A stretch of DNA of 42,449 bases, taken from Bacteroidota bacterium (GTDB lineage: Bacteria; Bacteroidota; Bacteroidia; Bacteroidales; P3). The notes beneath the pieces were generated by a model. It was not told the origin of the DNA, did not search any database, and saw nothing but the letters and a program-made list of their open reading frames with translations. Every line of letters begins with the position of its first letter. Position 1 is the first letter of the stretch. The stretch is from the NCBI GenBank assembly GCA_017860275.1, contig JAFNAQ010000020.1:1-42449 (forward strand). The letters are read 5' to 3'. The translations under genes were made by a program, and so were the position numbers. Below, in pieces: positions 25,592 to 35,415 of the stretch.

Positions 25592-26821
25592 TTATTCGTT
25601 TATTTTATTTTCAAACTTAATTCTACTAACCATCACAGCTACAGAGGCTGCTCCTATGGATAATACTAATAAAAATATTGAGATAATATCCAAAATTCTA
25701 AGCTTAATTGGGAAAGACTCAACAATATAACTTCCATCTCCCATCTTAATTACTCCATACTGTTGTTGCACGAAACATAGTACACTTCCAACAAATAGTC
25801 CTATAACTGCTCCAACAAAGGATAGCATTAGTCCATTGAAGAAGTAAATCTTTCTTACAGAGAAAAGACTTGATCCCATTGACCTCAGAATTAGTATATC
25901 TTTCTTTTTGTCCATTATCAAAAGTGATAACGAACCCATTACATTAAATGTTGCTATAAAGATAATAAAACTCAAAATCATATAGACTCCAAAACGCTCT
26001 GCTTTAACAACCTTTTGATATATTGGTTCTTGTTCAAGGATGTCTTTTACATCATATTTTTCTCCAACAATACCCTTTATCTCCTCTTTTAATCTTGGAA
26101 TATCTTCTTCCGAAGAAGGTCTAATATGTATTGAGCTAACCTCATTATTTTGATAATCCAATATTTCTCTAACAAAGTTTATTGGAACAAATATTGTATT
26201 TTCATCTATCTCCGAAAACATCTGAAAGCTTCCTGAATATACCAAATCTTTGCTTACAAAGGATTCCTCTGGAGTAAGAGAAAGAGTGCCTTCTCTCTTT
26301 GGAACCATTATCTTTATCATTGCACCCATTTGCTCTGCATTCTTAGGGATGCCAATATTTGCAGCAAGTCCAATGCCTAGAACTGAGGCATCTTTGTCGA
26401 AGTTCTTTAATGCAAACCTGCCCAAGATTATCGATGTATCTATTCGGTTTATCTCAAAATAATCCTTATCAATTCCTTTCATTACAACCAAGGACTGGTT
26501 TTCTCCAAAACTTATTAGAGCATTTTCTTTAAGTATTGGTGCAATTGCTATGACCTTATTAAGTGATTTTACTTTATTGTAGGCAATGGAATCTAAGGAG
26601 AATGATTTGCCTTGTTTTGCTTGAATGATTAGTGGAGGATTTGATGCCGAAAGCATCTTTGTCCCTACTGTTGTAAAGCCGTTAAATACAGAAAGTACTA
26701 ACAATAATGCCATTGTAGTAATTGCTATACCTATCAAAGAAATAAGCGAAATTATATGAATAACCTTAAGCTTTTTCTTAGAAAAAAAATAACGCCAAGC
26801 AACAAACAAGGGTAGGTTCAT
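25592..26821 (-). CDS. ABC transporter permease, FtsX/LolC-E-like
   Basis: This 409-residue protein has the MacB/LolE layout: an N-terminal membrane segment (about 21-47) with a [24 protein letters not shown] stretch read across it, a large periplasmic domain (about 50-265), and three C-terminal membrane segments forming the FtsX domain. It resembles the LolC/LolE subunits that extract lipoproteins from the inner membrane. Bacteroidota often have a single homologous gene, and no ATPase partner gene lies next to it here. It begins 23 bp after rbfA. Lipoprotein release is the likely function but is not proven by context. Confidence 0.8.
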   Translation of the reverse strand: MNLPLFVAWRYFFSKKKLKVIHIISLISLIGIAITTMALLLVLSVFNGFTTVGTKMLSASNPPLIIQAKQGKSFSLDSIAYNKVKSLNKVIAIAPILKENALISFGENQSLVVMKGIDKDYFEINRIDTSIILGRFALKNFDKDASVLGIGLAANIGIPKNAEQMGAMIKIMVPKREGTLSLTPEESFVSKDLVYSGSFQMFSEIDENTIFVPINFVREILDYQNNEVSSIHIRPSSEEDIPRLKEEIKGIVGEKYDVKDILEQEPIYQKVVKAERFGVYMILSFIIFIATFNVMGSLSLLIMDKKKDILILRSMGSSLFSVRKIYFFNGLMLSFVGAVIGLFVGSVLCFVQQQYGVIKMGDGSYIVESFPIKLRILDIISIFLLVLSIGAASVAVMVSRIKFENKINE

Positions 26822-26844
26822 AATTGTCTAAGGTCAATTATTTA

Positions 26845-27189
26845 TTATTCTTTTAATAGTCTGTCAATATTTTCAATATAGTCAAGACTATCATCATAAA
26901 AGAAACTTATTTCTGGGATAATTCTTAATTGATTCTTAACCCTTTGAGCTAATTTCATTCTTAAAAGGGCTTTCTTTTCTTGCAATAGAGCCATAATATC
27001 ATCAATTGTCTTTCCTCTAAGAGGAAATATACTAACATTAAGCCTTGCAATAGACAAGTCTGCCGACACCTTAACCTTTGTAACAGTAATCATTGCACCT
27101 AAAAATAATGCGGATGATTCTTGTTGAAGAATTTCGCTCATATCCTTTTGTATCAAGCGAGCAACCTTTTGTAATCTTGTTGAATCCAT
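26845..27189 (-). CDS. rbfA: 30S ribosome-binding factor RbfA
   Basis: RbfA assists 16S rRNA 5'-end maturation and late 30S assembly. The 114-residue protein starts STRLQKVARLIQKDMSEIL and continues with the KH-like fold, including ITVTKVKVSADLSIARLNVSIF and a C-terminal IPEISFFYDDSLDYIENIDRLL pattern. I take the ATG at 27189 (MDSTRLQ), the usual family start, rather than the one three codons upstream. A -7 element just upstream suggests the transcript may start within a few bases of this ATG. It is the first gene of the leftward ten-gene run. Confidence 0.92.
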   Translation of the reverse strand: MDSTRLQKVARLIQKDMSEILQQESSALFLGAMITVTKVKVSADLSIARLNVSIFPLRGKTIDDIMALLQEKKALLRMKLAQRVKNQLRIIPEISFFYDDSLDYIENIDRLLKE

Positions 27190-27195
27190 AGCTTG

Positions 27196-27203
27196 CAAAA
27201 TTA
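27196..27203 (-). promoter_or_regulatory. Possible -7 element giving a near-leaderless rbfA mRNA
   Basis: On the minus strand TAATTTTG (27203-27196) matches TAnnTTTG. The nearest TTTG upstream is 24 bp away (27231-27228, inside the hairpin), longer than the usual 19-21. If used, transcription would begin about at 27190, next to the ATG at 27189. Confidence 0.35.
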
Positions 27204-27213
27204 CAATAAAAAA

Positions 27214-27265
27214 ACGACATATTAAATCAAAAAGAATAAGCCCCCTTTTTGTCTTAATATGTCGT
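27214..27265 (-). terminator. Rho-independent terminator after the T9SS gene 27290-28087
   Basis: This is a 52-bp hairpin. The outer stem ACGACATATTAA / TTAATATGTCGT (27214-27225, 27254-27265) is perfect over 12 bp. After a 2x2 internal loop comes an inner 7-bp stem CAAAAAG / CTTTTTG and a 10-nt loop. Leftward it is followed directly by seven T residues. It lies 25 bp after the stop of the T9SS gene and separates that gene from rbfA. Confidence 0.75.
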
Positions 27266-27289
27266 AAATAATCAATAATGTTTTTGTGA

Positions 27290-28087
27290 TTATTTTTTGA
27301 TTAGCTTCTTGGTGGTAGATATTTTTCCATCATACAATGTAATGAAATAAATACCCGGTTTTAATGATTCAATATTTATTGTATTTACAGGTTTGTTTAT
27401 CTCAATTATCTTTTCTCCAACAAAATTAGAGATTGATATTTTGCTTAACCTATCTCCTCCCAAAATATTTATTGTATTGCTAGCAGGATTAGGATAAACT
27501 GATAAACTAATCGTTTCCACTGAATTCATACCTAATGTTTGAGCAACCTTGATAGGAGTATTTGGAGTAGACTCATAGGCTATTTGTTGAAAAGTTGCAG
27601 TATATCCTGTTGTAGAATTTCCCGAAACCACAACCTTTGCCCATCCATAATGAGTATTGCTCCCTATCTTAAAACGAAAACCCATGTAAGCAGTTGTTCC
27701 TACTGTAAAAACAGGCGTTTCGTCTGTCCAGCTTATTAATGAACAATCTCCTGCACCTATCCAATTTCCACTACTTCCTATTTGTGTATTGGCAGTTAAG
27801 TTTTTTGGCAAATCCCAACCGTCTTCATTTGTGCCACTTGCCCAAATATTATTGACTTGATTTGTAATGTTATATTCTATATAGCAATTAATGTTTTCGA
27901 CATCAAATCCCGTATTACTAAGTTTAAATTCTAATACTCCATCTTTATTAAAATCTAATCCATAGCCTTGAGAAGAAGTACCTTGCCAGTTAACAAAGTT
28001 ACCATTACCAACTGTACCAATAACAATTGCTGAAAATGCCGACGCACTTAAGAATAAGGTCGCAAAAAATGTAAATAATTTTTTCAT
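27290..28087 (-). CDS. T9SS-exported protein with type A C-terminal sorting domain
   Basis: This 265-residue protein has a signal peptide (1-19, ending SAFS) and a T9SS type A sorting domain from about 190 (LSVYPNPASNTINILGG through KKLIKK). The middle has DFNKDGVLEFKLSN, a calcium-loop-like stretch, and GFRFKIGSNTHYGWAKV, which resembles a repeated beta-rich motif in Bacteroidota surface proteins. I do not recognise a defined family for the functional domain. It is transcribed on its own, bounded by the giant adhesin's terminator upstream and a strong hairpin downstream. Confidence 0.82.
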   Translation of the reverse strand: MKKLFTFFATLFLSASAFSAIVIGTVGNGNFVNWQGTSSQGYGLDFNKDGVLEFKLSNTGFDVENINCYIEYNITNQVNNIWASGTNEDGWDLPKNLTANTQIGSSGNWIGAGDCSLISWTDETPVFTVGTTAYMGFRFKIGSNTHYGWAKVVVSGNSTTGYTATFQQIAYESTPNTPIKVAQTLGMNSVETISLSVYPNPASNTINILGGDRLSKISISNFVGEKIIEINKPVNTINIESLKPGIYFITLYDGKISTTKKLIKK

Positions 28088-28468
28088 GTTTTTTTTGATT
28101 AAAATAATACTATAGTTGCAAATACAACTAAATAATTAATGTTTGATTAATAATAGACTTACTCCAAGCAATAACAAGAAAATTCAAAGATAGTAAGTAA
28201 AAAAAACTAAAATATATGTTTTTATACTTAAATTTATACGCTAAATAGTTAACAACTAGCTAAAGCCTTTCTTTCCCTTGGATTTTTTTCTTTGATTCTT
28301 TCTTTTTTATCCTTGATTTGTTGTGGGGAATCCTTGATTTAAACTTTTTTTATAAGGATTTATTCTTGCTAGGGTAGCAAAGTGGATTTATGAAATAAAA
28401 AAAGTGGTCGGAATTTCTTCCGACCACTCTAGAGTAGAAACCTACTCCTTTTAAATTTATTGTAAGGA
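28088..28468. other. Intergenic region between two T9SS genes
   Basis: This 381-bp AT-rich gap contains the hairpin terminator of the giant adhesin at 28404-28427 and a smaller hairpin at 28432-28447. A weak -7-like TGTATTTG on the minus strand (28126-28119) is the only promoter candidate I find for the 27290-28087 gene. No coding sequence is apparent. Confidence 0.5.
28404..28427 (-). terminator. Rho-independent terminator after the giant adhesin gene
   Basis: GTGGTCGGAA (28404-28413), TTTC, TTCCGACCAC (28418-28427) is a perfect 10-bp GC-rich stem with a 4-nt loop. Leftward it is followed by TTTTTTTATTTC. It sits 41 bp after the stop at 28469. A second hairpin GAGTAG-AAAC-CTACTC (28432-28447) lies just ahead of it. 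Confidence 0.8.
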
Positions 28469-31400
28469 TTATTCTACAATTAATTTTTGTGTGTTTACTA
28501 TTTTCGCATTTTGTATACGGATATAGTATATGCCCTTTGCGAAGTTGCTTAGGTTAAGCTTTTGCGAAGCTTCTCCATTTACTCCTACTGTTTCAAGGGT
28601 GTTGATTGTGCGTCCTTGTACATCACTAATCATTATCTTAGCTTTTCCAGTGATTCCCTTTATTACTAAGGTTGCCTCTGTTGTTGCTGGATTTGGATAC
28701 AACTGAACACTCATTGAATTGACATCTATATCATTTAATCCTGATAGCGTTGTAAAGGTCATTTCTTGTCCATAAGCTGTTCCTGCTGCGTTGGTAATAT
28801 ACGATTTTACATAGTATGGTGTTAGTGGTGTCAATCCTGTGATATTTGAATTGTAGTTAGTCATACCTGTAGTGTATGTTACTGGTACTTTAATTACATT
28901 TGCTCCGTCTATTACTGGATTGGTTATTGTAGAGTATACAAATCCTACTTCTATGCCAATGGTTGCTCCGCCTACATTTACTACTGAACCGTTTAGGGTT
29001 GCTGATGTTGTATCTATATTAGTTGTACTTAATGTCGATACTTCGCCTAAAACAACTGGACTTCCTGCTATGAATGAGATTTCTGATCCATAGGTCTTTC
29101 CTGATGCTGTTTCTGCATAAGCTCTAACATCGTAGTTTGTTCCAGTTACCAAACCGGTTACATTTGCTGTAATTGTGGTTGAACCTGTTGCTGTAACGTC
29201 AAGTGCAGAAGTCCATGTCTGAGCATTTGTTTTGTATTCAAAACCTCTTGCTACTATAGACTCTGTTCCTTGTGCAGTTGTTCCATTGAAAGTTGCTGTA
29301 GTTGAAGTAATATTAGTTACTGGGTCAGTTGTAACTGTAGGAGCATTAAATACTGCTGTTGTAAAGGTTACTGTATCGCCATATACGTTTACTCCGCCTT
29401 GTTTTGTTACAAATGCTCTTACCTTGTATTGTGTACTTGGTATTAAGCTTGTTGCATTATAACTAAATGGAGATGCTACTGGTGATACTGTTTGAGTTGT
29501 CCAACTTGTTGCTGATGTGGTTTTGTATTCAAAGCCTACTGCATTGATGGTATCGCCTCCTGGAGTATATGAACCTACAAAGCTTGCTGTGTTGTAAGTA
29601 ACGGTTGTCACTGGTGCTGTGGTTACAACTGCTATTATTGGTGCTGAGCTTGTTGTAAAGGTTACTGGCACCCATGCTGAATTAGATGTTCCACAGTTTG
29701 CTCGTACGTATGCAGTGTATTGTGTTGCTGTTGTTAAGCTTGTAAAGGTATAGGTTGGGCTGGTTACCATTGTGGCTACTCCTGTTGCGCCTAACTTAAC
29801 TTCCCATGAGGTTTCACTTGCACCTGGTGTCCAACTTACTATTGCAGTAGTTTGGGTAATTCCTGTTGTAGTTAAGGATGTTGGTGCTGCACATACTTGT
29901 CCTGTTACTTGGAAGTTATCGATATGTAAGTCATTGTCACCAACACTTCCTACTGTCGATTCTCCATAGAAGGCTATTTTTACAATTCCTGAATATGGTG
30001 TACCAGAAACATCTTGCAAAGGTATTGCAACATGTAAAGGAACATTTGTTAGTTTATTTAATGTATCTACCGATCCTGCATTATCCCATTGTTTGATTTT
30101 ATTATTAGCAGTCCATGTTAAGCCGTTATCTGTAGAAACAAGAACAACAAATTTCTTATCTGCATATCCTAAAGATAAATCTGCTGTATCTGCATTACCA
30201 AAATCTGTAAGGAAGATATCAAATTCAGCTTTGTTAGAAGAAGAGCCACTACCAAGATCTATTGAAGGAGTAACTAACCAATAGTTTTGAGTAGAATATA
30301 GATTTACCTTAACATTATGTTGTGTTACTTTATTGTTTGCAACCCAACCACTAGTTGTTGTTGTTAATGCTGCATTTCCTGTAAGTGGCAATTGTCCAGA
30401 GAATCTAGACCAACATACATTTGGTAATACAGTAACAAAGGATTCTACAGCTGTTGGTATTGTCATAGCTCCACAAGATGTTAGTGCAGAAACAATAGAT
30501 GTTTTCATCGATACCTCTGTAGAACAATCTGTAGCGACTGCAACTTGGTAAGTAGATGAATGTGATAAACCATTGATAGTTGTAGGACTTGTTGCATTAT
30601 TAATAACACTCCATGTTGTATCACCTAACAATCTATAATAAACTTTATATAGATTATTATTTACATTAGGGTCTGTCCATACTACATCTAATGAAGTTTG
30701 AGTTGGATTTGAAACCACAGGGTCATTAGGTCTTGTACAAGTTGGGATTAAATATACATCAAGATTATCTACATATACTGTTGAAGTTGCTGTGTTATAT
30801 TCAACTCTGAAAGCAATGTATTTGCCTAAGCCTGTATATGTACTAAAGTTTACATCGAAATTTTCCCAAGTAGAAGTAGCCGTTGGAGAAAGAACAGCAA
30901 TAGTATCAAATGTTAAAGGATTAGTTGGGTCAACCATCACTCCTACAGCAATATTACTTGTAGCATTTGTTTTTCTAAGCTTAAACGAAGCTTGCAAAGT
31001 ATTAATTGCAATGGATGCATCAAATTCAGGTGTAGCAGAATAAATATATGATCCTGCTGTTGAAGAAGTAAAATACATTGATCCAGGTGATGAGAAGTTT
31101 GTTGAAGTTATATATGGTTTTCCACTAGCAACAGATGTTCTAGTCCAACAAAGTGGGAATACAGTAGAACCTGTTCCATAAGAATCAAAATAATCACTCC
31201 AAGGTAATGTAGAAATTGTATTACACTTTGTATAGAAGTTATAGATATTAGTTGCTTCAGACAATTGAGTTGAGCAATCTGTTCTCATATAATAATTATA
31301 TTGAGTTGCAGGTATTAAATTCTGAAGTGTATATGGAGAAGATCCAGTCACACTTATAGAATCCCATGTTGTAGCACTAGCTGTTTTATAATAAATATAC

Positions 31401-34400
31401 CAAGCTGCATCTGTAGAATTTCCGTTTATCCATGAAATATTCGCAGTAGTAGTAGTAGTATTTACAGCAAGGGTTGTAGGTTTAGCGCAAGCAGGAATAG
31501 AGTCAATTATTACATCATCTAACCAATACCAATAATTATTGCTATTTGAATTATGCCTAAATGCTACAAAATTATTTGCTCCAGATAAAGTCGCTAATGC
31601 AAAACTTACTTCATAAGGGTTAAAGATTGTATTTGTTGGTTGAATTGTTTGAATAGCTTCAAAAGTTGTAGTGTCACTACTACTACTCATTACTCCAACA
31701 GTAATAGTTCCAGAACTTGTTAAGCTCTCAGCTCTTAACATAAATCGAACTCTTAAAGCATTAATATTCGCTGAAATTCGAGGAGAAACTGCATAAGTTG
31801 GTTGAGACATTAAAGATTCAAACTGCATACTTGCAGGAGCACTATTATTAGTAGTAACTAAAGAAGGAAATCCACCATTATCTACTGGTTTTGACCAACA
31901 AGGAGGGAATGCACCTGATGATGTTCCATATGTATCGAAGTTTTCTGTATAAGGAAGAGTTGAAAAAGGGAAACAAGGAGTATTTATTGTTTTTGAAGCA
32001 AATATAGATGTGTCAGCTCCACAAAGAGTTGCAACTCTAAAATTATATTTAGTTTGAGAAGTAAGGTTTGTGTAAGAATATGAATTAGAAACTGAAACAA
32101 CACCTGTCCATACAGTATCTGTGCTTGTTTTATGTTGCACTAACCACTGACTTCCATTACCTAAATCCCAATTCAAATCAAGAGAAGTAGGAGTAATATT
32201 AGAAGAGACAAGGTTTTGAGGCATATCACAATTAGCAATTTCTAATCTAATATCATCTATTGTTAGGTAGTAAGGAGTTGAGTTTGAAGCACATTCAATT
32301 GAAAATTCATATACACCACTATTTACTGGAGTAAATGTTCCAATATATGATTGATATGTAGTGTTACTTACATTTGTTATTGGAGTTCCTATGATTTGAT
32401 TAACAGAAGTATCAGTTAATGATTTTGCTCTAAGTTGTAGATTTTGCCAACCTGAAAGACCATCTGTTATATACCAGAATGAGAAAGCATATTTTTGACC
32501 AGCATACAAACTAAACTGAGGTGTAGTAAATTTATCATTACATCCATAAACGAAATATGCACTACTTGTACCAGTTTTTGCTACTCTATTATAAGAAGTA
32601 GAGTTAGTAATTTGTGTTTTTGTTTTGTTATTAAAGCTTGTTGCACTCCAACATATAGGTAAAGTATTGTCCACTGTTAAAGTTTCAAATCCTTCATTCC
32701 AAGGCAAGTTAGTTAAACCATCTATAGGTAAGCATGGAGTACTTTTACTTAGAGTAATAAACATAGAAGTGTCAGATCCGCAAAGCGATGCAATTCTGAA
32801 ATCATAATTTGAGTTTGGAGTAAGATTAGTAAATGAATAAGAATTCACTGATGCTACATAGCTTGTCCAAATAGTATCAGACGATAATTTATGTTCTACC
32901 AACCATTGACCATTTGTTGCTAAATCCCAGTTCATATCCACACTTGTAGCTGTAACATTAGATAAAGAAACGTTTTGAGGCATAGCACAAGTAGAAACTT
33001 CTAATTTTATATCATCAATTGTAATATAATAAGGAGCTGTAGTAGATTGGCATTCTATAATAAATTCATAAAGTCCATTTTGTGTTGGAGAAAAATCACC
33101 AACATAAACTTGATAAGTTGTATCCGAAGGATTTACAACAGGAGAACCAAGAATCATATTAATTGAAGTGTCTGTTAACGATCTTGCTCTTAACTGTAGG
33201 TTTTGCCATCCAGCTAATCCATCTGTAATATACCAGAATGAGAAAGAGTAGTTTTGACCTGTATATAAATCAAATTGAGGAGTGATAAATTTATCATTAC
33301 ATCCATAAACAAAATAAGCACTTGAAGTTCCAGTTCTTGCTCGTCTATTATAAGAAGAATAATCAGTGATTTGAGTTTTTGTTTTGCTCCCAAAATTTGT
33401 TGCACTCCAACAAGCAGGTAAAGTATTGTCGGCTGTTAAAGTTTCAAATCCTTCATTCCAAGGAAGGTCATTTAATCCGTCTAAAGGAATACAAAGTGTA
33501 GTTACAAATATAGAAGTAGTTGCTTCTGAAACTGATGCTCCACAATCTGTTCTAATATATATTTCATATTTAGTAGCAGGATTTAAAGATCCTAAAGTAT
33601 AAGGGTTTGTTGTTGCATAAGCAGAATCCCATGATGTTGAATCAACATTCTTATAATATACCCACCATGCATTATCTGTTGGCTTTCCGTTTGTCCAAGT
33701 AAGATCAGCAGAATTTATTGTTTTAGTAGAATTAGCTAATTGTGTTGGTTTAAAACAACTTGGAATTGCTGCTACCTTAACATCATCTAAATAAACGCTA
33801 CCATGAGCTATCTTTTTTCTTACAAAGGCTAAACGATGTTGTCCAACCAAAGAATTCAAATCATAATAATATTCAGAATAAGTTGTTGAAAGAACATTAG
33901 TATCTATTTGTCCTACCAAAACAAAATTTGGTACGGTTGTTCCTCCAATATCACCCTGAGATACATCCATTGCATAAATTAATAAGTCTGGCTTATAAGA
34001 AGTGGATGATTTCTTTGACCAAAATGTCAAACGTTCATTTCCTGTGAAATTAATGATAGGTGTTATTAACCATTCATTATTATTATAAGTTGCAGATGTT
34101 GTTGTTGCAGAGCCATATCCTTGCATATAGATTGCTCCAGTTCCAGTATTAGCTGTTGAAGTAGTTTTCCAGAAATATGTTGCAGTATTTACAGAGTCAA
34201 TAATATACCAGCAAAATGGTGCAACCTTATTTCCTGGTGCAACAGCTGCAGTATTCCATGTAGATTCAAAGGTTTCAATCCATGGGAAATTAGTAATTAC
34301 ATCGCAAGCAGTTCTAAAACTACCAATTTTCCAAAGACTTTCATCAACTCCAGGAATACAAACCGATTTTACTCTGAAGTCATACGCAGTATTTAATGGA

Positions 34401-35116
34401 AGATTATTTAAAGTAGTTGTGGTTGAAGTAAGATTTAAAGTAGTTGCATTTGTCCATACATCTGAAGCAGGTTTATACTCAAGTGTCCACGCAGTTGCAG
34501 TACCCAATTCAGTCCAAGATATATCACAGCTTGAAGAAGTAATATTTGCAATAGTTGGGATGCTTGTCCTTGGACATGATGGTACAAATAAATTTGGACC
34601 TGTTATATCGTCAAGCATTATTCTCATCCCGTTTTGATCCTTAACTCTAAAAGCTATATATATATTTTGACCAATATAATTAGTTACAGGAATAGAGTAT
34701 TTAGTCCATGTAGTTGTAATTTGATTATCTACTAAAGATAATAATGCAGGGTTAATAGTGTCAAATGAAGAAATATCATTTGTTGTGGAAGATGCAAACA
34801 CACTTAATGAAGTGTTAGCATAATAAGTAGAAGTTTTTATCCAAAAGCTTATTGTATCTAAACCAGTCGTTACATTAAGTTTTGGAGTGATTAACCAGTT
34901 CTGATGACCAGAACTTGCATAGTTAACACTTGCTGAAGCCACACCTCGAGGTGAATTTGATGTGGATCTTTCCCAAGATACTGCACCTTGAGTTGTCACT
35001 GTTGTCCAGTCCTCTGGGGGAAAAGTAGTGCCATCAAATGTCTCATTTAATGTGGCTTGAGACCAGCCTTGAATGGCGAAAACTATCGCCATAAGAAAAA
35101 ATAAAATCTTTCTCAT
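28469..35116 (-). CDS. Giant multi-domain T9SS surface adhesin
   Basis: This 2215-residue protein has a signal peptide (1-19, GWS before Gln20), then alternating cleaved-adhesin/MAM-like beta-sandwich domains (typical W-E-x-F-E openings and D-D-I or D-D-V closings) and fibronectin type III domains (SxDxxW ... YxFRVxxxC). Examples are adhesin-like 21-175, FN3 about 185-275, and adhesin-like about 276-455. Residues 542-794 and 795-1047 are near-duplicate 253-residue modules. Three or four FN3-like repeats of the TTxPVTxxxxxTATFNG kind lie near 1780-2130. A T9SS type A sorting domain (VQLYPNPATTEATLVIKG) ends the chain. It should be surface-attached or secreted and probably binds host or polymer ligands. 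No protease or glycosidase motif was seen. Confidence 0.9.
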   Translation of the reverse strand: MRKILFFLMAIVFAIQGWSQATLNETFDGTTFPPEDWTTVTTQGAVSWERSTSNSPRGVASASVNYASSGHQNWLITPKLNVTTGLDTISFWIKTSTYYANTSLSVFASSTTNDISSFDTINPALLSLVDNQITTTWTKYSIPVTNYIGQNIYIAFRVKDQNGMRIMLDDITGPNLFVPSCPRTSIPTIANITSSSCDISWTELGTATAWTLEYKPASDVWTNATTLNLTSTTTTLNNLPLNTAYDFRVKSVCIPGVDESLWKIGSFRTACDVITNFPWIETFESTWNTAAVAPGNKVAPFCWYIIDSVNTATYFWKTTSTANTGTGAIYMQGYGSATTTSATYNNNEWLITPIINFTGNERLTFWSKKSSTSYKPDLLIYAMDVSQGDIGGTTVPNFVLVGQIDTNVLSTTYSEYYYDLNSLVGQHRLAFVRKKIAHGSVYLDDVKVAAIPSCFKPTQLANSTKTINSADLTWTNGKPTDNAWWVYYKNVDSTSWDSAYATTNPYTLGSLNPATKYEIYIRTDCGASVSEATTSIFVTTLCIPLDGLNDLPWNEGFETLTADNTLPACWSATNFGSKTKTQITDYSSYNRRARTGTSSAYFVYGCNDKFITPQFDLYTGQNYSFSFWYITDGLAGWQNLQLRARSLTDTSINMILGSPVVNPSDTTYQVYVGDFSPTQNGLYEFIIECQSTTAPYYITIDDIKLEVSTCAMPQNVSLSNVTATSVDMNWDLATNGQWLVEHKLSSDTIWTSYVASVNSYSFTNLTPNSNYDFRIASLCGSDTSMFITLSKSTPCLPIDGLTNLPWNEGFETLTVDNTLPICWSATSFNNKTKTQITNSTSYNRVAKTGTSSAYFVYGCNDKFTTPQFSLYAGQKYAFSFWYITDGLSGWQNLQLRAKSLTDTSVNQIIGTPITNVSNTTYQSYIGTFTPVNSGVYEFSIECASNSTPYYLTIDDIRLEIANCDMPQNLVSSNITPTSLDLNWDLGNGSQWLVQHKTSTDTVWTGVVSVSNSYSYTNLTSQTKYNFRVATLCGADTSIFASKTINTPCFPFSTLPYTENFDTYGTSSGAFPPCWSKPVDNGGFPSLVTTNNSAPASMQFESLMSQPTYAVSPRISANINALRVRFMLRAESLTSSGTITVGVMSSSSDTTTFEAIQTIQPTNTIFNPYEVSFALATLSGANNFVAFRHNSNSNNYWYWLDDVIIDSIPACAKPTTLAVNTTTTTANISWINGNSTDAAWYIYYKTASATTWDSISVTGSSPYTLQNLIPATQYNYYMRTDCSTQLSEATNIYNFYTKCNTISTLPWSDYFDSYGTGSTVFPLCWTRTSVASGKPYITSTNFSSPGSMYFTSSTAGSYIYSATPEFDASIAINTLQASFKLRKTNATSNIAVGVMVDPTNPLTFDTIAVLSPTATSTWENFDVNFSTYTGLGKYIAFRVEYNTATSTVYVDNLDVYLIPTCTRPNDPVVSNPTQTSLDVVWTDPNVNNNLYKVYYRLLGDTTWSVINNATSPTTINGLSHSSTYQVAVATDCSTEVSMKTSIVSALTSCGAMTIPTAVESFVTVLPNVCWSRFSGQLPLTGNAALTTTTSGWVANNKVTQHNVKVNLYSTQNYWLVTPSIDLGSGSSSNKAEFDIFLTDFGNADTADLSLGYADKKFVVLVSTDNGLTWTANNKIKQWDNAGSVDTLNKLTNVPLHVAIPLQDVSGTPYSGIVKIAFYGESTVGSVGDNDLHIDNFQVTGQVCAAPTSLTTTGITQTTAIVSWTPGASETSWEVKLGATGVATMVTSPTYTFTSLTTATQYTAYVRANCGTSNSAWVPVTFTTSSAPIIAVVTTAPVTTVTYNTASFVGSYTPGGDTINAVGFEYKTTSATSWTTQTVSPVASPFSYNATSLIPSTQYKVRAFVTKQGGVNVYGDTVTFTTAVFNAPTVTTDPVTNITSTTATFNGTTAQGTESIVARGFEYKTNAQTWTSALDVTATGSTTITANVTGLVTGTNYDVRAYAETASGKTYGSEISFIAGSPVVLGEVSTLSTTNIDTTSATLNGSVVNVGGATIGIEVGFVYSTITNPVIDGANVIKVPVTYTTGMTNYNSNITGLTPLTPYYVKSYITNAAGTAYGQEMTFTTLSGLNDIDVNSMSVQLYPNPATTEATLVIKGITGKAKIMISDVQGRTINTLETVGVNGEASQKLNLSNFAKGIYYIRIQNAKIVNTQKLIVE
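31976..33493 (-). repeat. 759-bp tandem duplication inside the giant adhesin gene
   Basis: Two modules of exactly 759 bp, at 32735-33493 (residues 542-794) and 31976-32734 (795-1047), are in frame and adjacent. Each contains one adhesin-like domain and one FN3 domain, starting at a Cys-x-Pro-x-Asp-Gly-Leu motif. In the first 61 aligned residues I count 47 identities. Confidence 0.85.
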
Positions 35117-35173
35117 TGTTTTTTCGTTTTAATTAATAAATTAGACTAGTATAGTTAACAACTATTTGAGGAC

Positions 35174-35205
35174 AAAAGTAAAATAATTAGGCGAATTAGT
35201 CAAAT
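35174..35205 (-). promoter_or_regulatory. Promoter of the giant adhesin gene
   Basis: On the minus strand there is TTTG (35205-35202), 20 bp, then TACTTTTG (35181-35174), an exact Bacteroidota match. Transcription should begin near 35167, giving a leader of about 50 nt before the ATG at 35116. Confidence 0.65.
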
Positions 35206-35280
35206 ATTTTTCAACATTTATGTATATTTATAGAGGGTTGAGCTATTTTTTCCTAAGATTATATCACTCTTAAGTGTTCC

Positions 35281-35410
35281 GTTGTGGGGGATATGCCATC
35301 CCCCACCATATTATTATAAGGATATATTATCCAATAAATCAAACATCATCAACCTTTTAGACGTGATTCATCACGTCTAAAAACCAACGTATTTGCGAAT
35401 AAAAAGAAAA
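35281..35410. repeat. 130-bp direct repeat, copy A (with two hairpins)
   Basis: This copy matches 37081-37209 at 65 of the first 67 bases, then more loosely to about 35410. It contains a hairpin GTGGGGGAT-ATGCC-ATCCCCCAC (35284-35306) and a 13-bp-stem hairpin (35355-35382) built on AGACGTGATTCATCACGTCT. It lies immediately after the stop of the PIN-like gene. No open frame is evident. Confidence 0.8.
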
Positions 35411-35415
35411 AATTA

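Noticed and set aside
28119-28126. Promoter for the T9SS gene at 27290-28087
   Set aside because: The -7-like TGTATTTG has a mismatch in the key A and no TTTG lies at the right spacing, so it was not listed as a feature.
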